Source: Maratus speciosus
Taxonomy: Eukaryota; Arthropoda; Arachnida; Araneae; Salticidae
Direction: 5' to 3'
Length of the DNA stretch: 64,000 nucleotides
Assembly: GCA_963932465.1 (NCBI GenBank)
Contig: OZ010798.1
Span: 19,204,981-19,268,980 of the forward strand
Part shown: piece by piece, positions 1 to 11,771 of the stretch
How positions within the stretch are numbered: the stretch's first letter is position 1
How the letters are laid out: each line of letters begins with the position of its first letter
Translations under genes and position numbers: made by a program
Notes under the pieces: generated by a model
The model's input: the letters and a program-made list of their open reading frames with translations, nothing else
Told to the model about the DNA's origin: nothing
The model's database searches: none

Positions 1-628
1 ATAAAAACTAAATGTTTGGTACACGTCAGCCCATATAAGCATTATTGGCCTGGCCGAAACCCGTGCACTCCTCTAAATCCCCCCCCCCCCTCCCCGAGCC
101 CAAGTTGGATCTAGCATCTTACTTATTTGTTATTCGTAAAAATTATATTTATGTTGTACATTTGTTTAGGGAAATCATAAGAGATTAAATTTTATTTGAT
201 AAGTTACAGAGATGCCTTTTTTAAAATCTACTTTTTATATTTCATTCTAAACTGATTTTCTTACAAGATTTTCATTTGATTGTAATTGTCTAAGTCATAT
301 TTTTACATAGTGTTTACGTACATAATTGCCTAAATAGTCATTAATATTATTGTTTTCTGTATTCATGAATTTCAAACATAATCTGAAAATAAAATATGAG
401 CATAAGTAAGTGTGCTTTATGAATAATTTTAACTGCAAAATGCAGGCAGGGCTGGAGTCGATTTTTTAGCTTTTATACTGGGTCGGGCCAATAATTTTTT
501 TGTGCGGGTTGGACCTGGTCTTGGGCCTGGAAACTTCAACCCGGATAAACCTCTAACTGACATATCGAAACCAGCTTTAATTTTTTTAAATGCTTCTTTC
601 AGCCATCATCCTATATAGCTACTGAATA
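1..628. other. non-coding, low-complexity stretch
   Basis: No convincing exon or transposon end is visible. The stretch is AT-rich with a cytosine run near 78-91. Around 440-545 there is a GC-richer patch containing GGGTCGGGCC-like words, similar in style to patches near 2520-2960 and 54835-54960. It may be part of a degenerate repeat. Confidence 0.5.
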
Positions 629-733
629 TACCGGGTGTCCTAAAATGGATTGACTGATTTTAAAATTCAATAAATTGCAAATGGTGACAGCTATTAAAAA
701 AATACTTGCTGGAGGATTATGTATATGTCAGGA

Positions 734-854
734 ACAGGGGTGATTCTGTTATGAATTTTCTGAAGATTTAACTCTCTCGCAGCGTATCCCGTGATTTCTA
801 CGGCCAGTGTAACAGTAGCAAAATTTGCACAACCCGCAATTTCCGCAGCAAATC

Positions 855-887
<33 letters not shown>

Positions 888-2027
888 CTAATTCTATTTA
901 AAAAAAAAAAAAAAAAAAAAAAAACCTCTTTTACAAAGATTTCGGACATATTTTAACTCTAAAATATATGCAGATTTTAAATGTGTAATAAAATAAATGC
1001 GCAATTTTTGAACCTCTTTGATTAAAAAAAATAATAATAATACACAGCGAGAGGGTTAAGGCATTCGGTTCCGAAAATTTTAAAAAAAAATCACCAATCA
1101 GAAAATTCGGACATAAAAATAATCTCGAATTTTGACAAATGGGCTCCATAAAAAATCTTTTTCGTCAATCGTTCGCAGAAAATATCTTCAATTTCGCCAA
1201 AGAATCACGAAAAAAATGCGAATTTGGTCAAAGAATGCGCAAAAAACGCGAATTTGGTCAGAGGGCCACAGAAAAACGCGAAATTCTTCAAATGATCGCG
1301 GAAAACGCGAATTTCGTCAAAGGGCGGTGGAAAACTCAAATTTTGTCAAACGATCGCGGAGAAAACACAAATTTTGTAAAATAGCCACGAAAAAATGCAA
1401 ATTTCGTCAAAGGATCGTGAAAAAAATGTACATTTTATCAAATAATCGCGAATGTCGTTGTGGAAAAAACACGGATTTCTTCAAAGTATCGCGGAAAAAA
1501 GCGAATTTATTCTAATGATTGCTTTAAAAACGCGAATTTCGTCAAAGGATCGCTGAAGAAACGCGAATTTTGTCGAAGGGTCACGAAAAAAAAATGCGAA
1601 TTTTATCAAAGGGCTGGAAAATTGCACTAATTTCGTAAAAGGGTTGCGGAAGAAATGCAAATTTCGTCAAAGGGTCGAAGAAGTGCAAATTTCATCAAAG
1701 AGTCGTGGAAAAAATACAGTGGTCTCTTTAGAAAACAGCAAACATACATACATCTATGTTTATTATAATAGGTATAGTTTTTAACCTGAATTAATATACT
1801 GAACTAACTTTGAAGAAAAAAACAACAGGTTAACCTAAACCGAGTTTGTAGGCATCTACACTCAGCCTGAAATCGATCCGAATCGAAAACAGCTAACCCG
1901 ACCTGCAACACAAAATAATTAGTGCCAGGAGGGAATCCCCCCCCCCCCCCCCATCTGCTGTAACCTTTCATAAAATTTGCTTTGAATTTCAGATTTTTTT
2001 TTTTTTTTTACTCAGAATTATCCCTGA
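734..2027. mobile_element. CAGGGGTGATT element carrying a minisatellite
   Basis: The left end reads ACAGGGGTGATTCTG and the right end CAGAATTATCCCTGA. The 6-bp word TCAGGA flanks both sides (728-733 and 2028-2033). The interior holds A and T tracts, then the ~30-bp tandem array, then a unique 3' part with CTGCTGTAACC shared with copies near 29540 and 32670. There is no coding region. Related elements lie at 12992-13486, 28650-29808 and 31438-33375. Confidence 0.7.
1125..1730. repeat. ~30-bp minisatellite array
   Basis: About 20 imperfect units carry the core TTTCGTCAAAGGATCGCG followed by an A-rich spacer. The period is near 30 bases, a multiple of three, which is why open frames cross it in several phases. 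The same unit occurs in the arrays near 13.1, 15.6, 28.8, 31.6, 55.9 and 58.8 kb. Confidence 0.9.
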
Positions 2028-2609
2028 TCAGGAGTTTTTTTTTAACTGCGATTCTTTATTTTAGTTTAAAATAGCAACGATAGATGGTGCTGGAAGCAAT
2101 ACGCGTAAAATCGGGGTTCCCGGAGGAGGTAGACCGGAAATCCGGCCCCGATTTAACGACTATTGTTTGCAACGCCATCTATCGCTGTTATTGTAAAGTA
2201 AAATATCTTCTGATGTCTTACATAACCCTCCTGCAAGATTTTTTTAAATTGCTGTCCCCATTTGCAAGTTACTGAATTTGAAACCCGTCAGTCCATTGTA
2301 GGACACCCGGTATGTTTTTTAACGAATTTCAAAGCATTCTTTACTGAATTACAACTGATCTTAGATATAAAGAGAAAAGCAGTCTTATATTAAATTAGTA
2401 TTTTTGACATAATCCTGATGATTAGTATTCCTAAATAATTATTTGGGCGTGTCCGTTATGGAGCTTTTACAGTATGTAGTTTTTATCTTAAAAAATAGTT
2501 AGACTTTCTTTACAAAAATCGGGTCAATTGAACCCTTCTTGCAAGAGTGAAAACCCAATCCGAAACTGACCCAAACCCGAAATAATGTATGTCAATCTGC
2601 TCCAAACCC

Positions 2610-2965
2610 AACGTGGTAGGCGCAGCAGAAGAGTAGAAGTCAACTGGGTATAAACGCGACCCACAGCAAAAAAGTAGAAGTTAACCCGACTAGCAGCAAA
2701 AAATAGGAGTCAACCGGACCCAAACGCGATCCACAGCAAAAAAGTATAAGTTAACCCGACCAGCAGCAAAAAATAGAAGTCAACCGGACCCAAACCCGAC
2801 CCGCAGAAAAAAGTAGAAGTAACACGAGCCGCAGCAAAAAGTGGAAGTTAACCAGACCCAAATGCGACCCACAGCAAAAAAGATAGAAGTTAACCGGACC
2901 CAAACCTGACCCGCAGCAAAAAGTAGAAATAACACGACCTGCAGTGAAAAAATTAGCCCCGACCA
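2610..2965. repeat. tandem repeat with CCCGACC / GCAGCAAAAA words
   Basis: A degenerate tandem array with a period near 60 bases alternates the words AACCCGAC and GCAGCAAAAAAGTAGAAG. It is not coding: the frames across it are interrupted and low in complexity. A cytosine run follows at 3001-3012. The flanks at 2313-2609 contain nothing recognisable. Confidence 0.75.
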
Positions 2966-3012
2966 GCGCATCAGATTGAAGTTTCCAAATTTCTAAAATC
3001 CCCCCCCCCCCT

Positions 3013-3836
3013 TTAGGACTCTCCAGATCCGCCCTTGATTCTAGGTGGCCATGACATCCTATTGAAGAGGGAGTCCTATTATTTTCATATGGCTGAATTT
3101 AATATATATAATCGTAATATATTTTGCATTTTTTGCATAAAAGTGCAACAGCTATTGCACCAAGATCTGAATATTTATATAACTAGTTAAAAGTACAAAC
3201 GTTGCCACGTTTGATGTACAATTTCCGACTTGTTTCTTTTAGCAATCCCTGCACAGAGATCATACTTCAAATAGAGCTGCCATTTCAAAACTTTATTGGC
3301 TGGAAGGGGGGAGGGGGACAAAGTTTTCTTTAAAAGGACAAAATGTTTTCTGATCTTTGCAGAGCTGAGAAGAAATTGATACAATTTTATTCTTGCATAT
3401 GTTTCTAAAATTACCCGAAGTCTTATTAGTGATGAAGGTATCTCTTTCAAAATGTTGCAATAATAAGACTTTAGCAAATATTATTGATAATTATTAATGG
3501 ATGTGCTTAAAGTATTTATTTAATGATAGTGCTTCCATTATAATCAAATCTGTCACAGGACAGTAATGTAGCTTTTGTGCAATTTTTGAAACGTTTTTCT
3601 TTGAGCTGACCTGTTGACTGATACGCTCTAAAATATCAGATTCCTTGAGGGGAGGGGGGGGGGGGGATGTCCCAAATGACACTGCTCAGTTCAAATTTTT
3701 TGGCACTTTTTTTTTGTTTCTCATTTGATCTTGCCATCACACCTACACTAACAAGATAATAGTATTGATTAATCAGCAACTGAATAGTCATATCAGTAGT
3801 TTTATTAATACAATAGCTGCCCCCTCCCCTTTTTTT
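3013..3836. other. non-coding; relics of a dispersed repeat
   Basis: No exon is supported. The part at about 3060-3230, with GCACCAAGATCTGAATATTT and ACTAGTTAAAAGTAC, matches sequence near 35640-35760 and, inverted, 37060-37165. It is therefore a copy of a dispersed repeat, apparently related to the element that starts at 3837. Purine- and G-rich runs sit at 3305-3315 and 3650-3666. Confidence 0.5.
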
Positions 3837-4387
3837 AGGTGCGTTCGTAATTATATAAATACGTAGCACCTATAGTCGTCGTTCAGTCCGTCTGTCTGTC
3901 CGTCCGCATATAACAGCGCAAAATCTACCCAACCGAATCGCTTGAAATTTAAAATATATAATTGTTGCATAATTTTGTCGAGTCATTTCAAATTTTATGA
4001 AAATCGGATGTATAGTTTAATTACAGGGACAGTCAAAAGTGCTCCGTTACTTTAAGGCCAATGGGAAAAAATTATTGCAAGTGCATTTTAATGATGTTAC
4101 AGCCTTCCTAATGGTGTGAAATTTTAAATATATAATTGTTGCAAAAAATATTCTAATTATTTCATATTTTATGAAAATCGGACGTATAGTTTAATTACAG
4201 GGATAATCAAAAGTTTTCCGTTAAATTACGGCCAATGGGAAAAAATCATTTCAAGTGCATTTTAATGATGTTATAGCCGAACAGAATGAAATTGGTAGGC
4301 ACTTATGAAGTGCACTAAAATACACATTCAGTACAATATTCGGTGCAAAAAAATATTTATAAAACTAGTTATAGTACGAACGCACCT
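3837..4387. mobile_element. short TIR element, AGGTGCGTTCGTA ends
   Basis: The terminal word AGGTGCGTTCGTA at 3837-3849 is inverted exactly at 4375-4387. Just inside the left end is GTAGCACCTATAGTCGTCG followed by a TCTGTCTGTCCGTCC run. The interior is a tandem duplication of a ~170-bp unit (about 3945-4115 and 4120-4285) containing ATATAATTGTTGCA and GGCCAATGGGAAAAA. There is no transposase and no clear TSD. A fragment of the family lies at 15246-15555. Confidence 0.65.
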
Positions 4388-4953
4388 CATTTGCCACATT
4401 TTACGAGCAATTTCCAACTTGTTTTTCTTTGTCTGGTCTATTTTAAAAAATAATTTAAATAGATTTTTTAATATTATCATGTAGAATAAAAGATAAACAG
4501 AGTAAAGCCAACAGATTTCTTCCTTTTTACTTTTAAATGAATAAATTTCTGAAAGATTCAGTTTGGAGATGGAAAAGTTTTGTGAAGGATCTATTTTTAA
4601 GACAAGAAATTTTGTGAAGGGCTCTATTTTGAAAAAAAAAAAAAAAAAAAAATGATAAGAGGAAAAGAAGAAAAGAAAAATAAGAAATAAAAATGGATTT
4701 GAAATGAAAAATTTTGTGAGGGTTCCTTTAAAAGTCCCTTCTAAACAGATCCCTGTCTTTATTTTTTTTTTTTTTTCCTTCTTAATCATGAATCGCATAA
4801 AGGTAAGGGCTTTTTTTAAAATTTTAGAATACCTTTTGGGAGAAACAGGAGTACAAGAAAGAAAATAAAAATTTAGCAATACAGGCTTTCATTTTAGTGT
4901 AAAAGTTAAAATTTAATGGAAATTAGATAACGAATTAAATGGTTTTTGAATAT

Positions 4954-4959
4954 TTTATT
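4954..4959 (-). promoter_or_regulatory. possible polyadenylation signal of the zinc-finger gene
   Basis: On the minus strand this is AATAAA, about 105 bases past the zinc-finger stop codon. The position is reasonable, but the region is so AT-rich that the hexamer could occur by chance. The stretch 4388-5063 otherwise holds only A/T-rich 3' sequence and a 19-A run near 4634. Confidence 0.3.
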
Positions 4960-5063
4960 TTAAAATCAACAGACTGATTGAATATAGGATATGTCTGCTA
5001 CATAACAATACAAAAGGTTTCACAACTTTTGCATAAAAATAAAAGTATTTTCAAATACCACAA

Positions 5064-5978
5064 TCAGGAAGGTTCTTTTTTAATGTGTTCAAGAAGATGG
5101 CTGTTCAAATAAGTTCTCATAAAAAACCCTTGGTTGCACAGTTTACAAACAAAAGGCATGTGAATGGGAAGATGCTTTTCCAAGTCTTCCTTCTGAGAAA
5201 ATGCTAGATTACACATCTTACAAATAAAGGGCCTTTCTTTGGCGTGCACAAGAAGATGTTTATCCAATTTATCTTTTTGAGAAAATTCCCGACTACATAA
5301 ATTACAAACAAAAGGAGTCTTTTTCTGATGAACAGCCTGATGCCCTTTCAAGTTACTTTTCTGGGTAAAACCTTGCTTACATATATTACAAACAAATGGT
5401 TTTTCTTTTGTGTGAATCAGACGATGGACCTTTAAGTTACCTTTCTGAGAAAATTCTTTATTGCATACCTCACAAACAAAATCCTCTTCTTTAGTGTGGA
5501 TGAGAAGATGAGTTTTCAAGTTCCCTTTGATTGTAAAACCTTGATTGCAGACATCACAAAAAAACTTTTTATTACTTTGATTAAGAGTAGTCTTTTTTGG
5601 ATTTCTTTTTCTAGAAAATTCTTTGCATGTATTGTGAGTCATCTGGTGCCTGGATAAGTAAAATTTTTGAGAAAAGGCCTTCTCACATATATCACAAATA
5701 AATGGTTTTTCGGCAGTATGTGTGTTCATGTGTACTTTTAAGCAAATCTTTTCTGAAAATCCTCGATGGCAAAGATCGCAAACATATGGCTTTTCTTTTG
5801 TATGCACCAGAAGGTGCCGGCTCATGTTACCCTTTTGTGTGAATCCTTGATTGCAAAAGGCACATGTAAAAGGCTTTGCAGTGTTGTGGGTGAGAAGATG
5901 CATATTGAAGGTACTTCGGAATGGAAATTTCTTTCCACACACATTGCAATGGAATCGGCCTGCGTTACATAAATTCAT
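5064..5978 (-). CDS. C2H2 zinc-finger protein, ten fingers
   Basis: A 304-residue protein made almost entirely of C2H2 zinc fingers, probably a nuclear DNA-binding regulator. Ten complete fingers (C-x2-C-x12-H-x3-H) begin near residues 9, 37, 65, 93, 139, 167, 195, 223, 251 and 276. Most linkers are of the TKEKP type found in DNA-binding arrays. The last linker is shortened to Met-Pro. Residues 116-138 form a 23-residue gap containing CKEFSRKR, which looks like the remains of an eleventh finger that lost its first cysteine and its histidines. There is no KRAB, BTB, SCAN or ZAD domain. The start at 5978 is chosen because an in-frame TGA lies about 33 bases upstream, just after a splice acceptor. 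Repeats surround the gene, so its regulation cannot be read. No ortholog can be named; members of this family are hard to tell apart. Confidence 0.85.
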   Translation of the reverse strand: MNLCNAGRFHCNVCGKKFPFRSTFNMHLLTHNTAKPFTCAFCNQGFTQKGNMSRHLLVHTKEKPYVCDLCHRGFSEKICLKVHMNTHTAEKPFICDICEKAFSQKFYLSRHQMTHNTCKEFSRKRNPKKTTLNQSNKKFFCDVCNQGFTIKGNLKTHLLIHTKEEDFVCEVCNKEFSQKGNLKVHRLIHTKEKPFVCNICKQGFTQKSNLKGHQAVHQKKTPFVCNLCSREFSQKDKLDKHLLVHAKERPFICKMCNLAFSQKEDLEKHLPIHMPFVCKLCNQGFFMRTYLNSHLLEHIKKEPS

Positions 5979-6016
5979 GTTCAGGATGATTGTGACCTTG
6001 CCCCAGAGATGTCACT
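5979..6016 (-). other. 5' UTR part of the zinc-finger exon, with splice acceptor
   Basis: On the minus strand, TTGTTATTTACAG ends at 6017, a reasonable 3' splice site, and 38 bases follow before the ATG. Read in the ATG frame this segment contains TGA immediately after the acceptor. If the acceptor is used, the segment is 5' UTR and the first exon is non-coding. I did not find that upstream exon. Confidence 0.45.
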
Positions 6017-6629
6017 CTGTAAATAACAAAAAAGAGAAAATTAAGAATGAATTAAAATTTACAATATTTTCACATGAATTCTGTAACGTAAAATATATTG
6101 ATAAGTCTGTTATGTTAAAATAAAAATTTTATAATATTTTCTGTAATAAATACAGTGGAACTTCCCTTTAACGAAGTTTCTACTTAACAAAATTTTCTGC
6201 TGAACCTTGACTTAGGACACCATTAACATGTAAATTAATCTCCATATTACGAAAAATACATTCTATATAACGAAGTTTATTCCACTTTCGTGCGTGTGCA
6301 GCATTCAAATGGAGAGGTTGCAGTTGCGATGGATGTATGAATTTATTTCAGCAGATAGTATGAAAATTAAATTATTTATTTATTTAATCATTTTTATTCT
6401 TCTTGGTGCTAAACAAAACATTTTTTTTCTTTACACTAACAAGGAGAGGGCCAACCCTGGTAATCACAGATTTTGATTATTTTTATATATGCTGTAGGGT
6501 AGAGGCCCCTTAGTCTCAAGCTCAACGGATTTCATACAACACTCCTTAGTTCTTGAGAAACAGGGGGGGTCTAATATTATAAAACAGAACTGAAATACTT
6601 ACTTTGTAACAAAGTTACTGCGTTGCTCA

Positions 6630-6683
6630 CAGCTCGATCGGTACAGCGTCTGTTCGTTGTTCCAAGGACTCAGGTTTGATACC
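6630..6683 (+). repeat. tRNA-like pol III promoter segment, left copy
   Basis: The segment AGCTCGATCGGTACAGCGTC resembles an A box and GGTTTGATACC, 42 bases on, resembles a B box. This is the spacing and order of a tRNA-derived SINE head. It does not fold as an intact tRNA gene, and it lies inside an inverted repeat. Confidence 0.45.
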
Positions 6684-6729
6684 AGAACGTACTGCATTTG
6701 ATTTTTACATTTTTTGTCTTACATATATA

Positions 6730-7606
6730 CCGTAATTTCGCACGTACACGCCGCACCCACCATAAGCGCCACACCTACCGTAAGCGCCGCACTGTAAAAA
6801 AATTGTTTTAAAAAACGAAATAGCTGCGTAAGCGGCAAGGCAAAATAGTATTAGCAAAATCTGATTAAAATTAACAAAAAATATTGATAAAATCTTAGAA
6901 GAAATATGATTCATGTAATGTTTGCAATTCCTAAATATCGACGCATTTTAATTTATCTCCTAATTTTTGTCCTAGATTCCCATGCTACGTTTTTTTCACC
7001 CGCTTCCTTTTTTCAACATGCAAATCGCCGATTCTGCATTTGTTTTGATTTGCTAGTTGCTCGGTTGAGTTGTTTGATTGTAGCGCTATTTATCTTTGAC
7101 ATTCGGCAATAAATTCATTGCGATCACACCTGTGATTAATGCGATTTACTTCATACCAAAATTTATTTTAAGTCAATTAAACTTTAAAAACTCCTTTTTA
7201 AGACATACTTTGCAATTTTATAGGTCTTTTAAAGTTTTTGTAAAATTTTATAAAACTTAATTTTTTTTAAATTCAAAAGTAAGTTATCGTCTGGGTGATG
7301 CAAATCGCATAATGCTTCCTGTATTCATAAGTTTAGTTGGTTGAATTTGACAACAGCCAATGATTGTTTACTTCTGTGTAAATGCGCGACGCTGTGTAGC
7401 AAGAAATAAGATATTCAAAATATTACATTCGTCTTTTAACGTTTATAAATGCTTTTCCAAAAATAGTCAAAAGCTTGGCATAAGATAAAAAGAAGATTTT
7501 AAAATGTGAAATTAGCATATACGCCACATCAGCGTAAGCGCCGCTCCCAGCATTTTTAAAACTTTTTTTTACGTATGCGCCGCGGCGCTTACACGCAAAA
7601 TTACAG
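6730..7606. mobile_element. TA-flanked MITE, CCGTAATTTCGC ends
   Basis: The left end CCGTAATTTCGCACGTACAC pairs with the right end, whose inverse reads CTGTAATTTTGCGTGTAAGC. TA flanks both (6728-6729 and 7607-7608). Both ends carry repeated GCGCCGC words (AAGCGCCGCAC). The TIR resembles the pogo-type families whose ends read TACCGTAATTT, as at 18210-19615. There is no transposase. Confidence 0.75.
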
Positions 7607-8517
7607 TACTTATAATTATAATTTAATAATCTCAATTAAAAATTTTAATATTGTGCATTAATTAAAATGTTAACATATTTAAATTTTTATTTAACATTTT
7701 TAATTTTTAAACCATTCTTAAACAATTCTCATCATTAAAAAAAAATTCTTTTTAATCTATTATTAAATAGTAAAAATTGTTACAAAATCATACCACATTT
7801 ACTATCTAATTATAGAATTTTTCTCCCATCGCAACAGAAACAGACGATATTACAGCTTGCTTCTTCCATTTTTATACGATTATAAATTATTATAGAATGA
7901 TACACACTTGTTCAATAAAGATTTCAAACAGAAACCACTTTACTGCAGCAAACTAAAAAAGAAATAACCAAAGTCTGCTGTGGCGCCATCCAGTTATAAT
8001 AAAATATAACTTTTACAAATAAAATAAAAATTAAAACAGAACGAAGAAAAATCAGAAAGGAAAATAATTCAAAGTGTAAGAAAACATATTACAAATTTAA
8101 AAATCTTTAATATGCAAAAAAATATGTTGTAATTTAATTCTTATGCTAATTTTAATTATAATTATGCTTCTTACTTTAAAAACAGAGTACATTATCCTCC
8201 TTTTTGACTTCCCTTATTTTTCTTTAAAATCACGAATGGACACAATTGTTCAATACCATTGCATCAATAAAGAATATATGAAATAAATTTTTAAAAAATT
8301 AACAGTTTTATGCTGTTTTGTAAAATGATTTAGTAACACATAAAAAAATAAATTTTCACCTTTTTTTTTTTTTTTTTTTTTTGTAACTAAATTGTTTTAA
8401 AAGGTTTTTAAAAATTATAATTGATACACAATTTTTAATTGAGAATGAGATTATTAAATTATAAATACAAGTATATTTATAAAACAAAAAATGAGAAAAT
8501 CAAATGCAGCACATTCT

Positions 8518-8571
8518 GGTATCTAACCTGAGTCCTCGGAACAACAAACAGATGTCATACCAAATGAGCTA
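8518..8571 (-). repeat. tRNA-like pol III promoter segment, right copy
   Basis: The inverted partner of 6630-6683. On the minus strand it reads TAGCTCATTTGGTA as an A-box-like word, then GGACTCAGGTTAGATACC as a B-box-like word. The two copies differ at several bases but keep the same layout. Confidence 0.45.
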
Positions 8572-8762
8572 TTACCAACGAAGTAATTTTGTTACAAAGT
8601 ATTTAAGTTGTGTTATAATGTTAGATCACCCTGTTTCTCGAGAACTTGGGAGCGTTGTATAATATCCGGTGAACCTGAGACTAACAAGCCTCTACCCTGC
8701 AACATACATATAAAAATAATCAAAATCTGTGATTACCAAGGTTGGTCCTCTCCTTGTAAGAT

Positions 8763-9057
8763 AAACACTTGCTGCCATTCTAACACACAGACATTCTGGC
8801 ACTGACAGTGGGAGGAAGCCTTCCATGCGATAAGAAGGGGATTCCAGTTTCACAAAAATGTTACAGATGAATTGTTCAGATAGGCAAAAATTTTAATGAA
8901 CAGTGTATTTTTTTTTTTTTTTTTTTAAACCTGTTGAAAGTAATATTACAGACTGTTTTAAAGTTAAAGATCTGCAATACTGAGGAAAAAAGAGAAAAGA
9001 TATGCTACGCTTCAGTTATTGTTTGCCTGTCTTTATTATGTGTTTTTTTAGACATTA
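8763..9057. other. non-coding flank between two insertions
   Basis: No exon is supported. It holds a poly-T run (8909-8926) and AT-rich sequence up to the Helitron end. Confidence 0.4.
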
Positions 9058-10498
9058 CTAGGGGGCTCGGCCCCCTACGAGCTATGCTCGCCAACCCCCG
9101 TCCAGACACCGCAGACTCTAAATGCACGCTAATGTGATCGGCTTTAAAAAGATTTAGAAAGATTGAATTATAATTTAAAAAACAGTGGCGATCTCCCTAT
9201 AAACGGATTTCTATACATTTCTCTTTGATTGGGGAAATTTTAACGCCAAATCCGCTACGGTACTACTTGATTATCCCGTCGACTAATTTCGCCAAATTAT
9301 ATAAATCGCCAAACCACTCGCGAAATTATACAAATTGACATAATTTTTATTTTAAATAACAAAAGAACAAATAAATTAGTACAACATTAATAAAAATACA
9401 AATAAAACGTCGAAATAAAAATAACTTGATGACGTAGACACGTGTAACAACATTTCAAAATAAGCTAATATAAAAGGAATTAAGTAAACAGAATCTTTGT
9501 CTCCCGGTATTTTTTAACAAAGCGAAACAAAGTTCTTTTAAATGAGACATTTTAAATTAATCGTTTTTAATCTGATGTAATTTTGACCAAACTATTCTTT
9601 CTCTTTTAAATATTCACGTGAAAATTCTTGTGTTAGAAATAAAATATTATTTGCGCTTTCCTAAGAAAAATAGTTAAAAAGTATCCTCTCAAAATATCAA
9701 ATAAATGTCTAGCGCAATTTGTAAATTTAAACTGTTTTGCAATATTATTTTGTGTTCATTTTATGTAATAACTGTAATATGACGTAATTTCTCCTATTTA
9801 AGACTTCTAACGCATGTTAATAAATTTATTATTTTACAAATTCCTTTCTCTCTTAAAATTCACGTGTAATTATAGTTTTTATGACGTAATTTTTAATAAG
9901 TTCCTGCTTTTTGTACATAATTATTTAATTCTAATTCCAAATGTTTTTTTCTGTTTATAATAGTCACGTGTAAATAAATTTTTAATTTATTACACGTATA
10001 AATATTTTTTTTTTTAAGCAAACATTATTGTTTCCGCTGTTTATACAGTTGGCAACAGTTTAAATTAATATCACTTTCTAAAATCTGTAAAAAATATCTC
10101 TCGAAATGCTGAAAATTTGAATTTAAAATAGATATAAAACCTCGAAAAATGAGTCAAATTAAAAAAATAAATCAATTCTGCACACCGGGAAATTATAACG
10201 TATAAAATGATCTAAAAAAGATTACATTCCCATGTACAGTTTTTGCTGCTATAAAACTTTTTTAGTGGAACGATTTTGTCCAACTTTAGCATTAAATATC
10301 TCTTAAAATAATTCTTCGATTTGAAAACTGTCTGCATCAGCGTGTTTATCAAACATTTCTGTATAACACTACCGATTTTCATATTTTTGTATGCATTATT
10401 TTTCTTAATATTAACGAAGAAAGACCTCTGGTCACAAAAAATTCAAAACCGGCGGCAGCGGTGACAGCGGTAGTTACTTTTTTTTTAGAATAGAGAGA
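9058..10498 (-). mobile_element. non-autonomous Helitron, copy 1
   Basis: On the minus strand the element begins TCTCTCTATTCTAAAAAAAA (from 10498) and ends GGGGGCCGAGCCCCCTAG (at 9058). The 3' end is a GC-rich hairpin directly followed by CTAG. The flanking bases are A before the 5' TC and T after CTAG, with no TSD and no TIR, which is the Helitron signature. There is no Rep/helicase frame. It shares sequence over its whole length with 11247-12881 in opposite orientation. Confidence 0.85.
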
Positions 10499-11246
10499 TT
10501 CTAATTAAATTTTCCTCATATGGCTATATTGCATAAAAAAAATTTATTGTCCAAATTAAAATACATTTTCCCAATATTTCCGCGTTACATGTATTTTTCA
10601 TTTTATGTGCATTTTATTACACAAATTTTATGAATTTCAGTTCATTTCTATTTAACGAATTTTCTTCAAAATGAAGTCAGGGTTCGTACACATTTCTTTA
10701 AATAAAAAGCAAGGGCTTTTAAAGACTTTCAAGGACCAAAACCAAAAAAATGTAAGGACCTAGAAATTAAATAAACTGATAAATCATAATATGCGTATAT
10801 TTTAGTAAAGAGTTTCATTTTTGTAAATACAAGTTTTAAACATTCAAATGGCCAGGAAGGGAGGGGGGGGGGGGGGATTTCAGCGTGTGGCAGTAGAAAC
10901 TTAAGAAAATTTTAAAATAACAAATACAGCAGAAGAAAAAACTAGTTGGATGTTCCAATCTCAAAACTTTCTTCTCTCTCATACATGTTAATACATCAAA
11001 ATTTCCTATCAGAGTGCCAAAACTAAATGATAATCTACACCCGTACTTGCCAACTAAATTTCGGTAAAACTCAGAAGATTTTGGACAAAAAATCAGAAGA
11101 TTTTTTAAGTTTTATAACACTTTCAGTAAGGATTAAAAAACAGCTGAATCCTTATAAATAAACAAATTTCAAAGAGAAACTCGAATGAAATATTCACTAA
11201 TTTGCAATTACGCAATATATATTATGACAAAAAAGAATAACTTGAA

Positions 11247-11728
11247 TCTCTCTATTCTAAAAAAAAGTAACTACCGCTGTCACCGCCGCCGCCGCCGGTT
11301 TTGAATTTTTTGCAACCAGATGTCTTTCTTCGTTAATATTAAGGAAAATAATGCATACAAAAATATGAAAATAGGTAGTATTATAGTGAAATGTTTGATA
11401 AACACGCTGATGCAGACAGTTTTCAAATCGAAGAATTATTTTAAGAGATATTTAATGCTAAAGTTGGACAAAATCATTCCACTAAAAAAGTTTTATAGGA
11501 GTAAAAACTATTCATGGGAATTTAACCATTTTTAGATCATTTTATACGTTTGAAGTTCCCGGTGTGCAGATTGTATTTCTTTTTTTAATTTGGCTAATTT
11601 TTTGAGGTTTCATTTCTATTTTAAATTCAAATTTTCAGCATTTCTAGAGATATTTTTTACAGATTTTAGAAAGTGATATTAATTTAAACAGTTGCCAACT
11701 GTATAAACAGCGGAAACAATAATGTTTG

Positions 11729-11771
<43 letters not shown>

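Larger units (their letters stand above)
631..2310. mobile_element. TA-flanked MITE (Tc1/mariner-like), split by a nested insertion
   Basis: The left end begins CCGGGTGTCCTA and the right end is its reverse complement. The inverted match continues for about 65 bases (left 631-696, right 2245-2310), and a TA lies on each side (629-630 and 2311-2312). The interior near 2070-2200 is itself a hairpin around the word GATAGATGG/CCATCTATC. TA target sites with long TIRs and no transposase are typical of Tc1/mariner-class MITEs. The element was split by the insertion at 734-2027; without it the MITE would be about 380 bp. Confidence 0.8.
6437..8762. mobile_element. long-TIR element with tRNA-like segments inside both ends
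   Basis: An inverted repeat of more than 200 bases: the left arm starts near 6437 with ACAAGGAGAGGGCCAACCC and the right arm ends near 8762 with its complement. Both arms go on through TAATCACAGATTTTGATTAT and a CTGTTTCTCGAGAA-like word to a tRNA-like block. No TSD could be fixed, so the borders are approximate. The interior 7607-8517 is very AT-rich with no gene. The element holds the TA MITE 6730-7606. Confidence 0.6.

Noticed and set aside
1132..1515. A 127-residue basic open frame
   Set aside because: It runs through the ~30-bp minisatellite. The period near a multiple of three keeps frames open in several phases and both strands; the same happens in the other arrays.
4328..4879. A 183-residue minus-strand frame
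   Set aside because: Its composition is almost all F, L, K and I from A/T-rich DNA with homopolymers; it overlaps the end of the TIR element and has no recognisable motif.
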